DNA from: JAPHSX01 sp039714395
GTDB taxonomy: Bacteria > Pseudomonadota > Gammaproteobacteria > Thiohalomonadales > Thiohalomonadaceae
DNA length: 64,000 nucleotides
Direction of reading: 5' to 3'
NCBI GenBank assembly: GCA_039714395.1
Contig: JBDLJH010000009.1
Span: forward strand, 61,641 to 125,640
A program made the translations under genes and the position numbers. Below, one piece after another: positions 36,874 to 46,607 of the stretch; the stretch's first letter is position 1; each line of letters opens with the position of its first letter. The notes under the pieces were generated by a model. The model was given only the letters and a program-made list of their open reading frames with translations. It searched no databases and had not been told where the DNA came from.

Positions 36874-37761
36874 ATGATAGCGGGCATGCGTATGCAGGGT
36901 GGAAAGGGGGATGGCCTGATGATGATGCCTGACCTGGACGAACAACAGTTCGCACGCTGGGCGACACTACTTGAAAAGCGTCTTGGGATCTCCGTGACAC
37001 CACAGCGAAAGGGCTTTCTTTCTGCAAAGCTGCGAATGCGGATGCGTGAGTTAGATATTGCCAATTTTCAGGATTATTATGAGCTGGTCACTTCAGCACA
37101 ACAGGGGCAGATGGAGTGGAGTTACCTACTTGATCGCCTAACCATTCATGAAACACGTTTTAACCGCCACCCGGCCTCATTTCGTTTAATAGAGGAGTGT
37201 TATCTGCCGAAACAGCTAAAGCTACACTCTGGTGAGGTGCTTAATCTCAAGGCGTGGAGTGTGGGTTGTGCCAGCGGTGAGGAGGCCTACTATCTTGCGA
37301 TGGTGTTAGATCGTGAACTGGCTGTGCATCAGGGAAAAGCGTATTACGGGGTGATCGGCTCCGACGTGAGTCTGGAGAGCCTGGCGATTGCACGTGGCGG
37401 GGAATATCCAGAATTCCATCTTGATGAGTTGGATGAGGCTATAAAAAGAAGTTATTTTGAACGTAGCCCCAATGGTTATCGAATCGTTGATGGATTACGG
37501 CAGCGCGTGGCCTTTTCGCAGCTCAATGTACAGAAACTTGAGCAGGCTCCGTTTGACAAGGTAGATATTATTTTTTGTCAAAATCTATTGATCTATTTTT
37601 CGCAGGAGCGACGACGAGGAATCGTTACCACGCTAGCACGTTTCCTCAAGCCGGGTGGAATAATGATTTTAGGTATTGGAGAGATCGTTGGCTGGTGCGC
37701 TGAGGGTCTTGAACCATTGAAATTTGAAGATACATTGGCGTATCGAAAAGTAAAGGATTAA
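36874..37761 (+). CDS. pilK: CheR-type receptor methyltransferase PilK
   Basis: The 295-residue protein has a CheR N-terminal helical domain and a SAM-binding domain with LLDRLTIHETRFNR, AWSVGCASGEEAYYLAMVL and IIFCQNLLIYFSQERR. It should methylate PilJ. The start at 36874 lacks a strong Shine-Dalgarno; an ATG at 36910 (after GGAAAGGGGG) or one slightly later could be the true start. No partner methylesterase was found in the cluster. Confidence 0.9.
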   Translation: MIAGMRMQGGKGDGLMMMPDLDEQQFARWATLLEKRLGISVTPQRKGFLSAKLRMRMRELDIANFQDYYELVTSAQQGQMEWSYLLDRLTIHETRFNRHPASFRLIEECYLPKQLKLHSGEVLNLKAWSVGCASGEEAYYLAMVLDRELAVHQGKAYYGVIGSDVSLESLAIARGGEYPEFHLDELDEAIKRSYFERSPNGYRIVDGLRQRVAFSQLNVQKLEQAPFDKVDIIFCQNLLIYFSQERRRGIVTTLARFLKPGGIMILGIGEIVGWCAEGLEPLKFEDTLAYRKVKD

Positions 37762-37773
37762 GGGTGCGACCAT

Positions 37774-40700
37774 ATGCAAATGGCTGAACAGTTTGATATC
37801 AGCACCTTGGCCTGGGTCAAGGGAGAGATCGACGAAACGCTGAAGCAGGCAAGGGTAGCCCTTGAGGCCTATGTTGAAGACCCTGATGATGAGTCACAGA
37901 TGGAATTCTGTATCAGTTATGTGCATCAGGTTTATGGAACCTTGCACATGGTTGAATTGCAGGGTGCCGCACTGTTCGCTGAAGATATAGAAAAGTTCGC
38001 CGTTGCTCTGAGAGATGGCAGCATTGAAAATAGTGAGCAGGGATTTGAGCTGCTTATGCGTGCTATTTTGCAGCTTCCTGATTACCTTGAGAGCCTGCTC
38101 GCCGGTCAGCAGGACAACCCCATCTCACTATTGCCTCTGCTCAACGAAATGCGTTCCTTACGTGGTGAACAGGGTCTAAGTAAAGAACATTATTTCAAAC
38201 CTGATCTTGGTGTTGAAGCTCCAGCTCGTGGAACCACGCCTCCCGCTGCCGTCACCTTGCAACTGCTGGCAAAGAAGATTCACCCTTACATAATGCCTGC
38301 TCTAAGCAAGCTGATAAAGGGAACCGAACAGTCAGCCAGCTTGAAGACTATTGCCACGGTTATCGAGAAATTGCTACAGGTTGCCGATGGGGCAGAGTGC
38401 CGACGTATGCTATGGGTCGCCTCGGCCTTTGTTGAGGGGCTGCGTGGTGGTTCGTTGGAACTTTCCATGGACAGCAAGTTGTTACTTGGCAAGATTGAGC
38501 AACAAGTCAGGGTTGTTGTTGCAAAAGATGAGGCGGGACTTGATCCGGATAAAGTTGGTGAACTGCTAAATGGACTGCTTTTCCAGTTAGCTCATTCCAG
38601 TGCCGCCAGTCCCAGAGCTGTAGCAGTGAAACAGGCATTCCAGCTGGAGGACTTTGCCACGGCGGAGGGGTCTTCCTCGTTTGGTGGCATGAATGCAGAA
38701 CTCAAGCAGACCGTGTCGGCAGATATTATGGAGGAGCTTTCCCGCGTTAAGGATGTCTTCGATATCTATGTTCGTAGCGACAGGAATAACGTTGAGAGTC
38801 TGCAACCGATGGTTGAGAGTCTTGGCAGCATGGTTGATACCCTCAGCATGCTTCAGGAAGAGAGTTTGAGTGCTGAACTCAAGACACAAATTGAAGTCGT
38901 TTCGCAGTTACTGAGTGGCGATGTTGAGGCCAGTGACGATATTTTGATGGGCATGGCCGGAGCAATTCTTTCGGTGGAATCGGCACTTCGTGATTGGGGC
39001 TCTGTCGCTCCGGTTGAAGAGGCTGATGCAGCCGATGAGCAAGTTTCAGATATTGAGACCTCTGCAGAACATCAACGGGTTACCCGTCAGGTGATGAAAG
39101 AGGCCCGTGACGATCTGATTAAGATGCGCGAGGCGGTCAGCAGTTATCTGGAAAAACCTAAAGATAAAGCAGTATTGGACCCGCTTCCCACGCTGTTGCA
39201 CCAGGTTATTGGTAGTCTCAACCTGCTCTCCTATAAGCGTGTAGCGCAGATTCTGACTTCATGCGGAAAGTTTATTGATCGTGAGTTGATCAGCTCAGAT
39301 ACCATTCCAGAGTCGGACAGGCTTGATGCCCTGGCCGATGTGGTGATGAGTATCGAATACTACCTTGAGGCTTTTGTGCAGAGCCGAGTTCATCCGGGCT
39401 CTGTTTTAGAAGTGGCCGAGAATGCCGTGAAGCTGATGGGTTACCCCATCGGCGTTGATGAGCCAGATAGCGAAGTACAGGACTTTACTGCTGGGGAAGA
39501 GGTGTCAGAGCAGGCGACACCGAGCGTAGAGAGTGAAATTGAGGCTTCTGGCATCCAACTCGAGTCGGAATCGATAACGCTCGAAGAACCTGAGGTACCA
39601 GCCCCCACCTCAGAGCAAGTTAGTAAAGCGAAGGGTGCGGCCACGGTTGAGGTTGACGACGAGATCCTTGAAATCTTCGTTGAGGAGGCCGAGGAGGAGT
39701 TGGAAAATATTGGTGTTCTGCTGCCTAAGTGGAGCAGTGATCCCGGTGATGAGGAGAGTTTGAAGGACCTGCGTCGTAGCTTCCATACCCTTAAGGGAAG
39801 TGGTCGACTGGTTGGTGCATCTGAGATTGGTGAATTTGCCTGGGCCTTTGAAAGCATGCTCAACCGGGTGCTCGACGGTACGCTTGCCACTAATGCCACC
39901 ATTTTCGACATGCTGGAACAGGCGCATGCCGTTCTATTTGAACTGGTGGAGCATTTCAAGGGTGGTGCTGCTCCTGGTGACGATGCAGAGATGCTGCGGC
40001 AAATGGCCGAAGATATCGTACAGCCAGGTGGTGTTAAAGTTGCTGAGGTTAAACCGGCGGCTCCGGTAGTAGAGGTGGCTGTACCAGCGCAAAGCGGTGC
40101 AGCGGTTACTGATATTCCAGATCTCGATCCGGTATTACTCGAGATATATAGCAAGGAGGCACAGGGTCATCTGGATGTGATCAGTGCATACCTTGAACAG
40201 GTAGCCGATGGCGGAAGTCGCAAGGTTGATGAGCCAGTGATTCGTGCCCTGCACACCCTCAAAGGTAGCTCTAATATGGCAGGCATTAGCAGTGTCTCCG
40301 ATGTTAGCGCCTCACTCGAAAAGTACTGCAGGACCTTGCAGGCACTGCAGGATAAGGTCAGCGACAAGGGGCTAAAGGCAATGCAGCAGTGCGTTGCATT
40401 CACTGGTGTCATGCTTGCTTATCTGCTGGACAATTCCCTGCCCTATCCAGATAACGCTGAGGCAAAGCAGCTCGCTGATGAGGTCTATGCTGAGGTCAAG
40501 CATCTGGAGCATGTGGCAGACGCCAAACCTGAGGCGGGCCTTGCCAGTATTGGTGAAGAGGATGTAATAAACCTTGAAGTATCAGCGGATAAGCTGGTAG
40601 ATGAGCCGATCGATGTATCGTTGGTGGAGCTTGATGCTGGCGATATTGAACCGATTGCTGATCTAGTTGTAGAGGAAGAGCTTGAGTCAGGTTCTGGAGC

Positions 40701-43700
40701 TGATGAGCTGTTGGAGATGGCACTGGATGCTGTTGCAGCACCAGAGGAAATTTCTCTGGAAGCACTAGAGCCCGAGGTTGAACTGATTGAACCAGTGGCT
40801 GAAAAGTTGAGTATTGAGGCGCCGGTGGTTGAGCCAGAAGCAGCTACCTTCGAAGGAGATTACGATGATGAGTTGCTGGAGATTTTCCTCGAAGAGGCGG
40901 TCGATATTCTTGATGCCAGTGAACAGACCCTGCAGGAGTGGGTCGACAACCCTAATGAGCGCTCACTGGTAGAGGCTCTGCAGCGTCAACTACATACCCT
41001 CAAGGGTGGTGCGCGGATGGCGGGAATTACCCCTGTCGGTGATTTGAGCCACAGTCTGGAATCTACCATTGATGGTGTGGTTGATGGCGTACTGGGGCAT
41101 AGCCCGAAGATGATGGATTTGTTGCAGCTATCCCATGACCGCCTGGTGACGATGCTTGAGCAGGTACGTGATCATCAACCAGTTGTGTCAGGTAATGATC
41201 TAATCTCTAAGGTCGAGGCCCTGGCTAATCCCCAGGCCGAGGTTGAGGAGCTCAGCGTTGAGCCAGCAGCCGAGACAAATAAGGAAGAGACCATTGAGCT
41301 GCTGGATGCAGCCGATGAGATTGAGCTGTTACAGCCCGAGTTTGTTGAAGAAGAGGAAGCTGAAGCCACTATTGAACTTGAGATAGTGGAAGAGCCCGAC
41401 ACGAGTAGCTCGACAAAACTACTGGGTGAGCTGGAACCGCTATTTGAACAGTTTGCCGCGAGCCAAATTGACTGGCAACGTGATTTTAACGACAGTCACC
41501 TTTTCGCAGCATTGTGCAAATCAGTCGATACATTGAATCGTGGCTGCCATGCCACTGGCATTGCACCGCTTATTGAAATTGCTGATGCAGTACAGGTGCT
41601 GGTGAGTGCAATTGTCGATGGTCATGTCGCCGCCAGTGATAAGGTGAGTGATCTCTTTACCCTGGCCTCCGAGCGGATGCAGCTTATTGTCCATCAACAG
41701 CGTGGAAATAAACCACTGGAGAACGGTTTATTCCTCATAAGTAACATACGTGATCTAATCGCAGAGGGATTAGCTCGCGAAGAGGGCATTAGTGACGAGA
41801 TTGTTGTCGACATTGAGCAGGCGAAGAGTAAGGCGGAAGCAGAGGCCGAGACGGGTGAAAAGCGCCGCTCGGCACCGCGTATCCAGCACGAGGTGGTGCG
41901 GGTTCGTGCCGATCTGCTTGATGACCTGGTTAATTTTGCAGGTGAGGTAAGTATCTATCGTTCACGCGTTGAGCAGCAGATCGGTACCTTTGGCTCCAAC
42001 CTTGAGGAGATGGATCAGACCATCATACGTTTGCGTGCACAGCTGCGTCAGGTTGAAATCGAAACAGAGGCGCAGATTGACTCGCGGCGTGCTGAGGCGC
42101 AGAAGCAGGGATATGATGACTTTGACCCACTGGAATTTGACCGTTTTACTGATATGCAGACACTTTCCCGCTCTATGGCAGAGAGTCTCAATGACCTGTT
42201 GAGCATCGAGGAGACCCTGCGTGGACTCTCCCGCGAAACAGAGACCTTGTTACTGCAACAGGCGCGGGTAAATACCGAGCTGCAAGAAAATCTGATGCAT
42301 ACACGCATGGTGCCGATGTCAGAGAGTGCACCGCGTCTACGTCGCGTAGTGCGTCAGACTGCATCGGAGCTTGAAAAACGTACCACCCTCACCTTAGAAG
42401 GTGCTGAGGTAGAGATGGATCGTAACGTGGTCGAGCGCATGATGGCCCCACTGGAGCACATGCTACGTAACTCTATCGCTCATGGCATTGAGGATAAAGC
42501 GAGCCGAAAGAGGGCCGGTAAACCCGTTGCGGGAAGTATTAATATTGCCCTGACCCGAGAGGGTTCTGAGATAGTTATTCGTGTGAGTGACGATGGTCGC
42601 GGCATCGATCTTCAGGCAGTGAAAAAGAAGGCGATGGACCGTGGTTTGATGCAGCCTGGTGCACAGCTAAGTGATCAGGAAATTATGCACTTCATCCTGG
42701 AGTCGGGTTTCTCTACAGCGGCATCTCTGTCGCAAGTGGCTGGTCGTGGCGTCGGCATGGATGTGGTTAACAGCGAGATTAAACAGCTAGGCGGCGTGCT
42801 GGAGATCGATTCGGACTACGGTAAGGGAAGTACCTTTACCGTACGTCTGCCGCTTACCCTCTCGGTGAGTCGTGCGCTGCTAGTCTATGTTGATGAAGAC
42901 ATCTATGCGATACCCCTGCCCAGTATTAGTGGTATTGAGCGTATTGCAGGGGTTGAGCTGGAAGCACTGCTTGATTCAGAAAGCCCTGTCTTCAACTGGG
43001 TGAACGAAGATTACAACGTGATGCATTTAACCGAGGTGCTCGGTGCTGGTAAGGGGCAGGTTCACCTTGGAACCAAGCAGCCCCTGTTGCTGACAAATAG
43101 CGGTGGGCATCGCGTTGCCTTTGCTGTTGACGGTCTCATCGGTAGCCGTGAGATTGTAGTGAAAAGTTTAGGTCCACAGCTAAGTAACTTGCAGGATCTT
43201 GCCGGTGCCACCATTCTTGCTGATGGTAGTGTGGCATTAATTATTGATATGCCTGCGTTGGTACGCCGCGGTCTGGCTCAGCTGAGTGGTGAGGAGGCGG
43301 TTGGTGAACAGGTGCCTGTTGCCGCCATTGAGCGTGAGCCGGTAGTGATGGTAGTTGATGATTCCATCACCGTGCGTAAAGTTACCGAGCGTCTGCTCAA
43401 ACGCAACAATATGAAGTGTGTAACAGCAAAAGATGGTGTCGATGCGATCACCGTACTTGATGAGGTGATCCCTGATGTGATGTTGCTTGATATTGAGATG
43501 CCACGTATGGACGGTTTCGAATTGGCAACGCATATTCGCAATTCGGAGCATCTGAAGCAGATCCCGATAATTATGATCACATCACGTACTGGCGATAAAC
43601 ACCGTGAGCGTGCAATGAGTATTGGTGTGAACGAATATATGGGTAAGCCCTATACCGAGGTTGACCTGATGACGAATATTAAAAAGATGCTTGAGAAATC

Positions 43701-43704
43701 GTGA
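37774..43704 (+). CDS. chpA: Hybrid CheA-type histidine kinase ChpA with multiple HPt domains
   Basis: This 1976-residue hub of the Pil-Chp system has three HPt domains with canonical phospho-histidine motifs: HTLKGSGRL (H671), HTLKGSSNM (H827) and HTLKGGARM (H1074). Degenerate HPt-like segments lie near 45-80, 470-500 and 1245-1265. The kinase core follows: dimerisation region from about 1375, N box MLRNSIAHGIED (about 1560), G boxes DDGRGIDL and GRGVGMDVV (about 1605-1665), a CheW-like domain (about 1690-1835) and a receiver (1856-1976) with acceptor D1906 and KPYTE. Acidic linkers separate the domains. It is shorter than Pseudomonas ChpA, which has more Xpt domains. Confidence 0.95.
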   Translation: MQMAEQFDISTLAWVKGEIDETLKQARVALEAYVEDPDDESQMEFCISYVHQVYGTLHMVELQGAALFAEDIEKFAVALRDGSIENSEQGFELLMRAILQLPDYLESLLAGQQDNPISLLPLLNEMRSLRGEQGLSKEHYFKPDLGVEAPARGTTPPAAVTLQLLAKKIHPYIMPALSKLIKGTEQSASLKTIATVIEKLLQVADGAECRRMLWVASAFVEGLRGGSLELSMDSKLLLGKIEQQVRVVVAKDEAGLDPDKVGELLNGLLFQLAHSSAASPRAVAVKQAFQLEDFATAEGSSSFGGMNAELKQTVSADIMEELSRVKDVFDIYVRSDRNNVESLQPMVESLGSMVDTLSMLQEESLSAELKTQIEVVSQLLSGDVEASDDILMGMAGAILSVESALRDWGSVAPVEEADAADEQVSDIETSAEHQRVTRQVMKEARDDLIKMREAVSSYLEKPKDKAVLDPLPTLLHQVIGSLNLLSYKRVAQILTSCGKFIDRELISSDTIPESDRLDALADVVMSIEYYLEAFVQSRVHPGSVLEVAENAVKLMGYPIGVDEPDSEVQDFTAGEEVSEQATPSVESEIEASGIQLESESITLEEPEVPAPTSEQVSKAKGAATVEVDDEILEIFVEEAEEELENIGVLLPKWSSDPGDEESLKDLRRSFHTLKGSGRLVGASEIGEFAWAFESMLNRVLDGTLATNATIFDMLEQAHAVLFELVEHFKGGAAPGDDAEMLRQMAEDIVQPGGVKVAEVKPAAPVVEVAVPAQSGAAVTDIPDLDPVLLEIYSKEAQGHLDVISAYLEQVADGGSRKVDEPVIRALHTLKGSSNMAGISSVSDVSASLEKYCRTLQALQDKVSDKGLKAMQQCVAFTGVMLAYLLDNSLPYPDNAEAKQLADEVYAEVKHLEHVADAKPEAGLASIGEEDVINLEVSADKLVDEPIDVSLVELDAGDIEPIADLVVEEELESGSGADELLEMALDAVAAPEEISLEALEPEVELIEPVAEKLSIEAPVVEPEAATFEGDYDDELLEIFLEEAVDILDASEQTLQEWVDNPNERSLVEALQRQLHTLKGGARMAGITPVGDLSHSLESTIDGVVDGVLGHSPKMMDLLQLSHDRLVTMLEQVRDHQPVVSGNDLISKVEALANPQAEVEELSVEPAAETNKEETIELLDAADEIELLQPEFVEEEEAEATIELEIVEEPDTSSSTKLLGELEPLFEQFAASQIDWQRDFNDSHLFAALCKSVDTLNRGCHATGIAPLIEIADAVQVLVSAIVDGHVAASDKVSDLFTLASERMQLIVHQQRGNKPLENGLFLISNIRDLIAEGLAREEGISDEIVVDIEQAKSKAEAEAETGEKRRSAPRIQHEVVRVRADLLDDLVNFAGEVSIYRSRVEQQIGTFGSNLEEMDQTIIRLRAQLRQVEIETEAQIDSRRAEAQKQGYDDFDPLEFDRFTDMQTLSRSMAESLNDLLSIEETLRGLSRETETLLLQQARVNTELQENLMHTRMVPMSESAPRLRRVVRQTASELEKRTTLTLEGAEVEMDRNVVERMMAPLEHMLRNSIAHGIEDKASRKRAGKPVAGSINIALTREGSEIVIRVSDDGRGIDLQAVKKKAMDRGLMQPGAQLSDQEIMHFILESGFSTAASLSQVAGRGVGMDVVNSEIKQLGGVLEIDSDYGKGSTFTVRLPLTLSVSRALLVYVDEDIYAIPLPSISGIERIAGVELEALLDSESPVFNWVNEDYNVMHLTEVLGAGKGQVHLGTKQPLLLTNSGGHRVAFAVDGLIGSREIVVKSLGPQLSNLQDLAGATILADGSVALIIDMPALVRRGLAQLSGEEAVGEQVPVAAIEREPVVMVVDDSITVRKVTERLLKRNNMKCVTAKDGVDAITVLDEVIPDVMLLDIEMPRMDGFELATHIRNSEHLKQIPIIMITSRTGDKHRERAMSIGVNEYMGKPYTEVDLMTNIKKMLEKS

Positions 43705-43719
43705 TGGTGAGACAACGTA

Positions 43720-44220
43720 ATGGTTAATAAAGCCGGACAACAAATAAGTGAGGAGGAGCTGGCGGAGGTTAGTGTTCGTTGCTTGATATTAGGTCTGCAT
43801 GGCATGAATCTTTTGCTACCGAATACCATGGTGGCGGAAGTAATCGATACGATTAAGGTTACGGCTGCAGCCAATACACCAGAGTGGCTTAGCGGTTTTG
43901 TCTCCTGGCGTGGACGTAACGTAGCACTGGTCTCATTTGAAAAGTTGTTAGGGCTTGAAACGGTTCAACGTCATGACGATAGTCGCATGGTAATTCTCAA
44001 TACAGTTAATGATAAATCCGGTGTATCTTTTATTGCTCTTGAGGTTCAGGGCTTACCCCACTTGTCGCTCTTAAAGCACGGTATGCTGGAGTATGACGAT
44101 AATAATAATGATGCTGAGCCTGTGGTACTTGCAAGGATGGTTGTCGACGGTGAATCGGTGATTGTGCCTAATGTTGAGGTGATTGAACGTATGCTGCATA
44201 ATCTCGGTATTTCCGCCTAA
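43720..44220 (+). CDS. chpC: CheW-like adaptor ChpC
   Basis: The 166-residue CheW-domain protein (LGLHGMNLLLPNTMVAEVIDTI; WLSGFVSWRGRNVALVSFEKLLG) lies 15 bases after chpA. By position and fold it corresponds to ChpC, a second linker that could connect other receptors to ChpA. The chpB methylesterase that lies between chpA and chpC in Pseudomonas is missing. Confidence 0.85.
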   Translation: MVNKAGQQISEEELAEVSVRCLILGLHGMNLLLPNTMVAEVIDTIKVTAAANTPEWLSGFVSWRGRNVALVSFEKLLGLETVQRHDDSRMVILNTVNDKSGVSFIALEVQGLPHLSLLKHGMLEYDDNNNDAEPVVLARMVVDGESVIVPNVEVIERMLHNLGISA

Positions 44221-44233
44221 TTTTTGTTGGAGT

Positions 44234-44244
44234 CCCCCCCCCCC
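44234..44244 (+). repeat. 11-C homopolymer between Shine-Dalgarno and start codon
   Basis: Eleven consecutive C bases separate TTGGAG (44227-44232) from the GTG start at 44246 of the cytochrome gene. Tracts of this length can slip during replication, which would change the spacing to the start codon. The length could also be a sequencing uncertainty. Confidence 0.8.
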
Positions 44245-44245
44245 G

Positions 44246-44944
44246 GTGATTAAAAATAAATTGTTTGAAGCAATGGCTTCTACAGCCATTGTTGTTGGTA
44301 TAGTGGTGTATCCGGCTATTTCTTATGGCGATGTGGAGCCTGAACTGGAAGAGCGACAAAAAATCGTTGCCGAAGTGCAACGTCGTCTGGCAGATAAGAA
44401 TGCGCGAAGCATGGCGATGGAGGCGGGGCTGGAGCGCTCCACGCTTTGTGCCACCTGCCATGGTGCCGATGGCAACGCTAAAAAGTCTGAGTATCCCAAT
44501 TTAGCATCACAGAACCCAGCCTACATCATCGAGCAGATGTCTAAATTTAAGGATGGGCGTCGTAAAAACTTCGTGATGCAGGCACTGGTTCGCAATTTCA
44601 GTATGGAAGACCAGATTAACCTGGCCGTTTATTTTTCATCACACCAGCTCAAACCTGTTGCTGAAGCTAACCCTGTATTGGCAGCAAAGGGTGAGAGAAA
44701 GTACCAGGAAGTGTGTGCCATGTGTCACGGTGAGGGTGGTCGTGGTGAGAAAGGTTATGCAAGACTTGCCGGCCAGCAGATCGGTTATGTGACAATGAAC
44801 CTTAAACGTTTCCGCTCAAATGCCCTCAAGGCTGGAAACTTTGATGAAACCAAACGCACCAATGCCCGCATGGAGCAGGTGACACAGTTCCTTAGTGATG
44901 AGGATATTGAAGGACTGGCGCACTACATCGCTTTGATTAAGTAG
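44246..44944 (+). CDS. Di-haem cytochrome c (c4 type)
   Basis: This 232-residue exported protein carries two c-type haem motifs, CATCHGADG (near 68) and CAMCHGEGG (near 160), with downstream methionines expected as axial ligands, in the tandem layout of cytochrome c4. The signal peptide is about 28 residues (VIKNKLFEAMASTAIVVGIVVYPAISYG cut into two parts by the text limit: basic start, hydrophobic core, YG end). The GTG at 44246 was chosen because it starts the signal peptide; upstream codons overlap chpC. It probably donates electrons to terminal oxidases. Confidence 0.85.
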   Translation: MIKNKLFEAMASTAIVVGIVVYPAISYGDVEPELEERQKIVAEVQRRLADKNARSMAMEAGLERSTLCATCHGADGNAKKSEYPNLASQNPAYIIEQMSKFKDGRRKNFVMQALVRNFSMEDQINLAVYFSSHQLKPVAEANPVLAAKGERKYQEVCAMCHGEGGRGEKGYARLAGQQIGYVTMNLKRFRSNALKAGNFDETKRTNARMEQVTQFLSDEDIEGLAHYIALIK

Positions 44945-44960
44945 CGCATACAACCCGCTG

Positions 44961-45692
44961 TTATTTTAGATCACCCCAGCGGGATTGAATTGCCGCCAGT
45001 GCAGTTAGCGCGGCGGTTTCAGTGCGTAGTATTCGGGGTCCAAGGCGCATACCCTGGTAACCGGCCGCCACGGTTATCTCGCGTTCCTTTTCCGTAAGTC
45101 CGCCCTCTGGCCCGATTAACAGGGTGCATGCATCTCCACCCAACTCCAGTCCAAATACACCATTTTTCGCACGGTGATCCAGCAGCAAGCCACGCCCCTC
45201 AGGCGGTTGGCATAGCCACTCATCCAGTGATACCAGAGGCAGTAGTTCTGGCAGGGTATTGCGACCACACTGCTCGCAGGCACTGATTATCACACCGCGC
45301 CAGTGTTCCATGCGCTTTTGCAGGCGATCTCCCTTCAGGTTGACCACGCTACGTTCCGTAGCAACAGGAGCGATACGGCTAACGCCCAGCTCTACCGCCT
45401 TTTGAATCGTATAGTCCATGCGCTCGCCCCTGGAGACCCCCTGAACCAGGGTGATATGTAAAGGCGATTCGCAGCTGTGGTCTCTCTTTTCACCACACTC
45501 CACCCACAACTCACGTTTACCGAGTTCAATGATGTGGGCAGGGTATTCACTTCCGTGTCCATCAAACAGTATTAACTCGTCTCCTACCGTCAGCCGCAAT
45601 GCCCGCCCGACATGGCGGGCGGCATTGGCGTCCAGGGCAATACGACTATTGGCCGAGAGTGATTCCGGGTGAAAGATACGGGGAGTACGCAT
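44961..45692 (-). CDS. rsmE: 16S rRNA (uracil-1498-N3)-methyltransferase
   Basis: The 243-residue SPOUT enzyme has MRTPRIFHPESL at the start, LVQGVSRGERMDYTIQKAVELGV, the SAM-binding LLIGPEGGLTEKE and LGPRILRTETAAL. It methylates U1498 of 16S rRNA using SAM. The start at 45692 matches the family; the frame reaches into metF further upstream. It is convergent with the cytochrome gene. Confidence 0.96.
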   Translation of the reverse strand: MRTPRIFHPESLSANSRIALDANAARHVGRALRLTVGDELILFDGHGSEYPAHIIELGKRELWVECGEKRDHSCESPLHITLVQGVSRGERMDYTIQKAVELGVSRIAPVATERSVVNLKGDRLQKRMEHWRGVIISACEQCGRNTLPELLPLVSLDEWLCQPPEGRGLLLDHRAKNGVFGLELGGDACTLLIGPEGGLTEKEREITVAAGYQGMRLGPRILRTETAALTALAAIQSRWGDLK

Positions 45693-45708
45693 ATTTTTAG
45701 TGTTGCGC

Positions 45709-46554
45709 TCAGAGCCCGAGATCAGTCCAGACAGTATGGGTAGGACCAACTTGATTCATGCTGTAGAAGTGGAGGCCGGGAGCCCCCGCTTCCAGCAGGC
45801 GTCGGCACAGCTCGGTGGTGACCTCAAGGCCAAAGGCGCGCAGTGACTGGGTGTCATCACCGTAGGCCTCCAGGCGCAGCCGTAGCCAGCGAGGGATATC
45901 GGCACCGCACATCTCGGAGAAGCGGGCGAGATTCTTAATGTTGGTGATCGGCATGATGCCCGGCACGATTGGGATCTCGATTTGGCGCTTCTCGCACTCT
46001 TCAATAAAACGCAGGTAGGCGTCGAGGTTGTAAAAGTACTGAGTAATGGCCGCGTTGGCTCCAGCCTTGACCTTATTGGCAAAGTTATCGAGATCCGTTT
46101 TGGCAGAGGCGGCCTGGGGATGAAACTCCGGGTAGGCAGCTACCTCAATGTGAAAGTGTTCGCCGCTTTCGGCACGAATGAACTCCACCAGCTCATTGGC
46201 ATAGTGAAAGGCACCGGCCTCGCGCATCCCCGAGGGCATGTCACCGCGTAGGGCGACGATACGCTTAACGCCCATTTCGATATAACCATTCAGCAGGGCG
46301 CGGATATCATCCTTACTGGAGCCGATACAGGAGAGGTGAGGGGCGGTATCGAGACCCGCCTGGGTCATCTCTCTGACCGTCTCAATGGTTCCCTCCTGAG
46401 TAGAGCCTCCGGCACCAAAGGTAACCGAAACATATTTGGGATTAAGTTTTGCCAGCTCGTCGCGGGTATCACGCAACTTGGCAGCGCCCTCGTCGGACTT
46501 GGGCGGAAAGAATTCGAAACTAAACTGTTGGGGGTGCTGTTTTTGTGACTGCAT
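45709..46554 (-). CDS. metF: Methylenetetrahydrofolate reductase
   Basis: The 281-residue FAD enzyme makes 5-methyl-THF for methionine synthesis. It has FSFEFFPPKSDEGAAKL, SVTFGAGGSTQEGT, IVALRGDMPSG and AAYPEFHPQA. The ATG at 46554 has GGAG six bases upstream, so it is preferred over the ATG at 46566. It lies downstream of ahcY on the same strand with 53 bases between. Confidence 0.95.
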   Translation of the reverse strand: MQSQKQHPQQFSFEFFPPKSDEGAAKLRDTRDELAKLNPKYVSVTFGAGGSTQEGTIETVREMTQAGLDTAPHLSCIGSSKDDIRALLNGYIEMGVKRIVALRGDMPSGMREAGAFHYANELVEFIRAESGEHFHIEVAAYPEFHPQAASAKTDLDNFANKVKAGANAAITQYFYNLDAYLRFIEECEKRQIEIPIVPGIMPITNIKNLARFSEMCGADIPRWLRLRLEAYGDDTQSLRAFGLEVTTELCRRLLEAGAPGLHFYSMNQVGPTHTVWTDLGL

Positions 46555-46607
46555 GGCACGCTCCATAAAGTAAAAGGTGGGGCAATGGCCCCGCCAGAAT
46601 AACGCGA

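Noticed and set aside
39441..40154. 237-codon Ser/Thr-rich frame antisense to chpA
   Set aside because: It is produced by the acidic Glu/Asp/Ala-rich linkers of chpA read backwards, so its composition is artificial.
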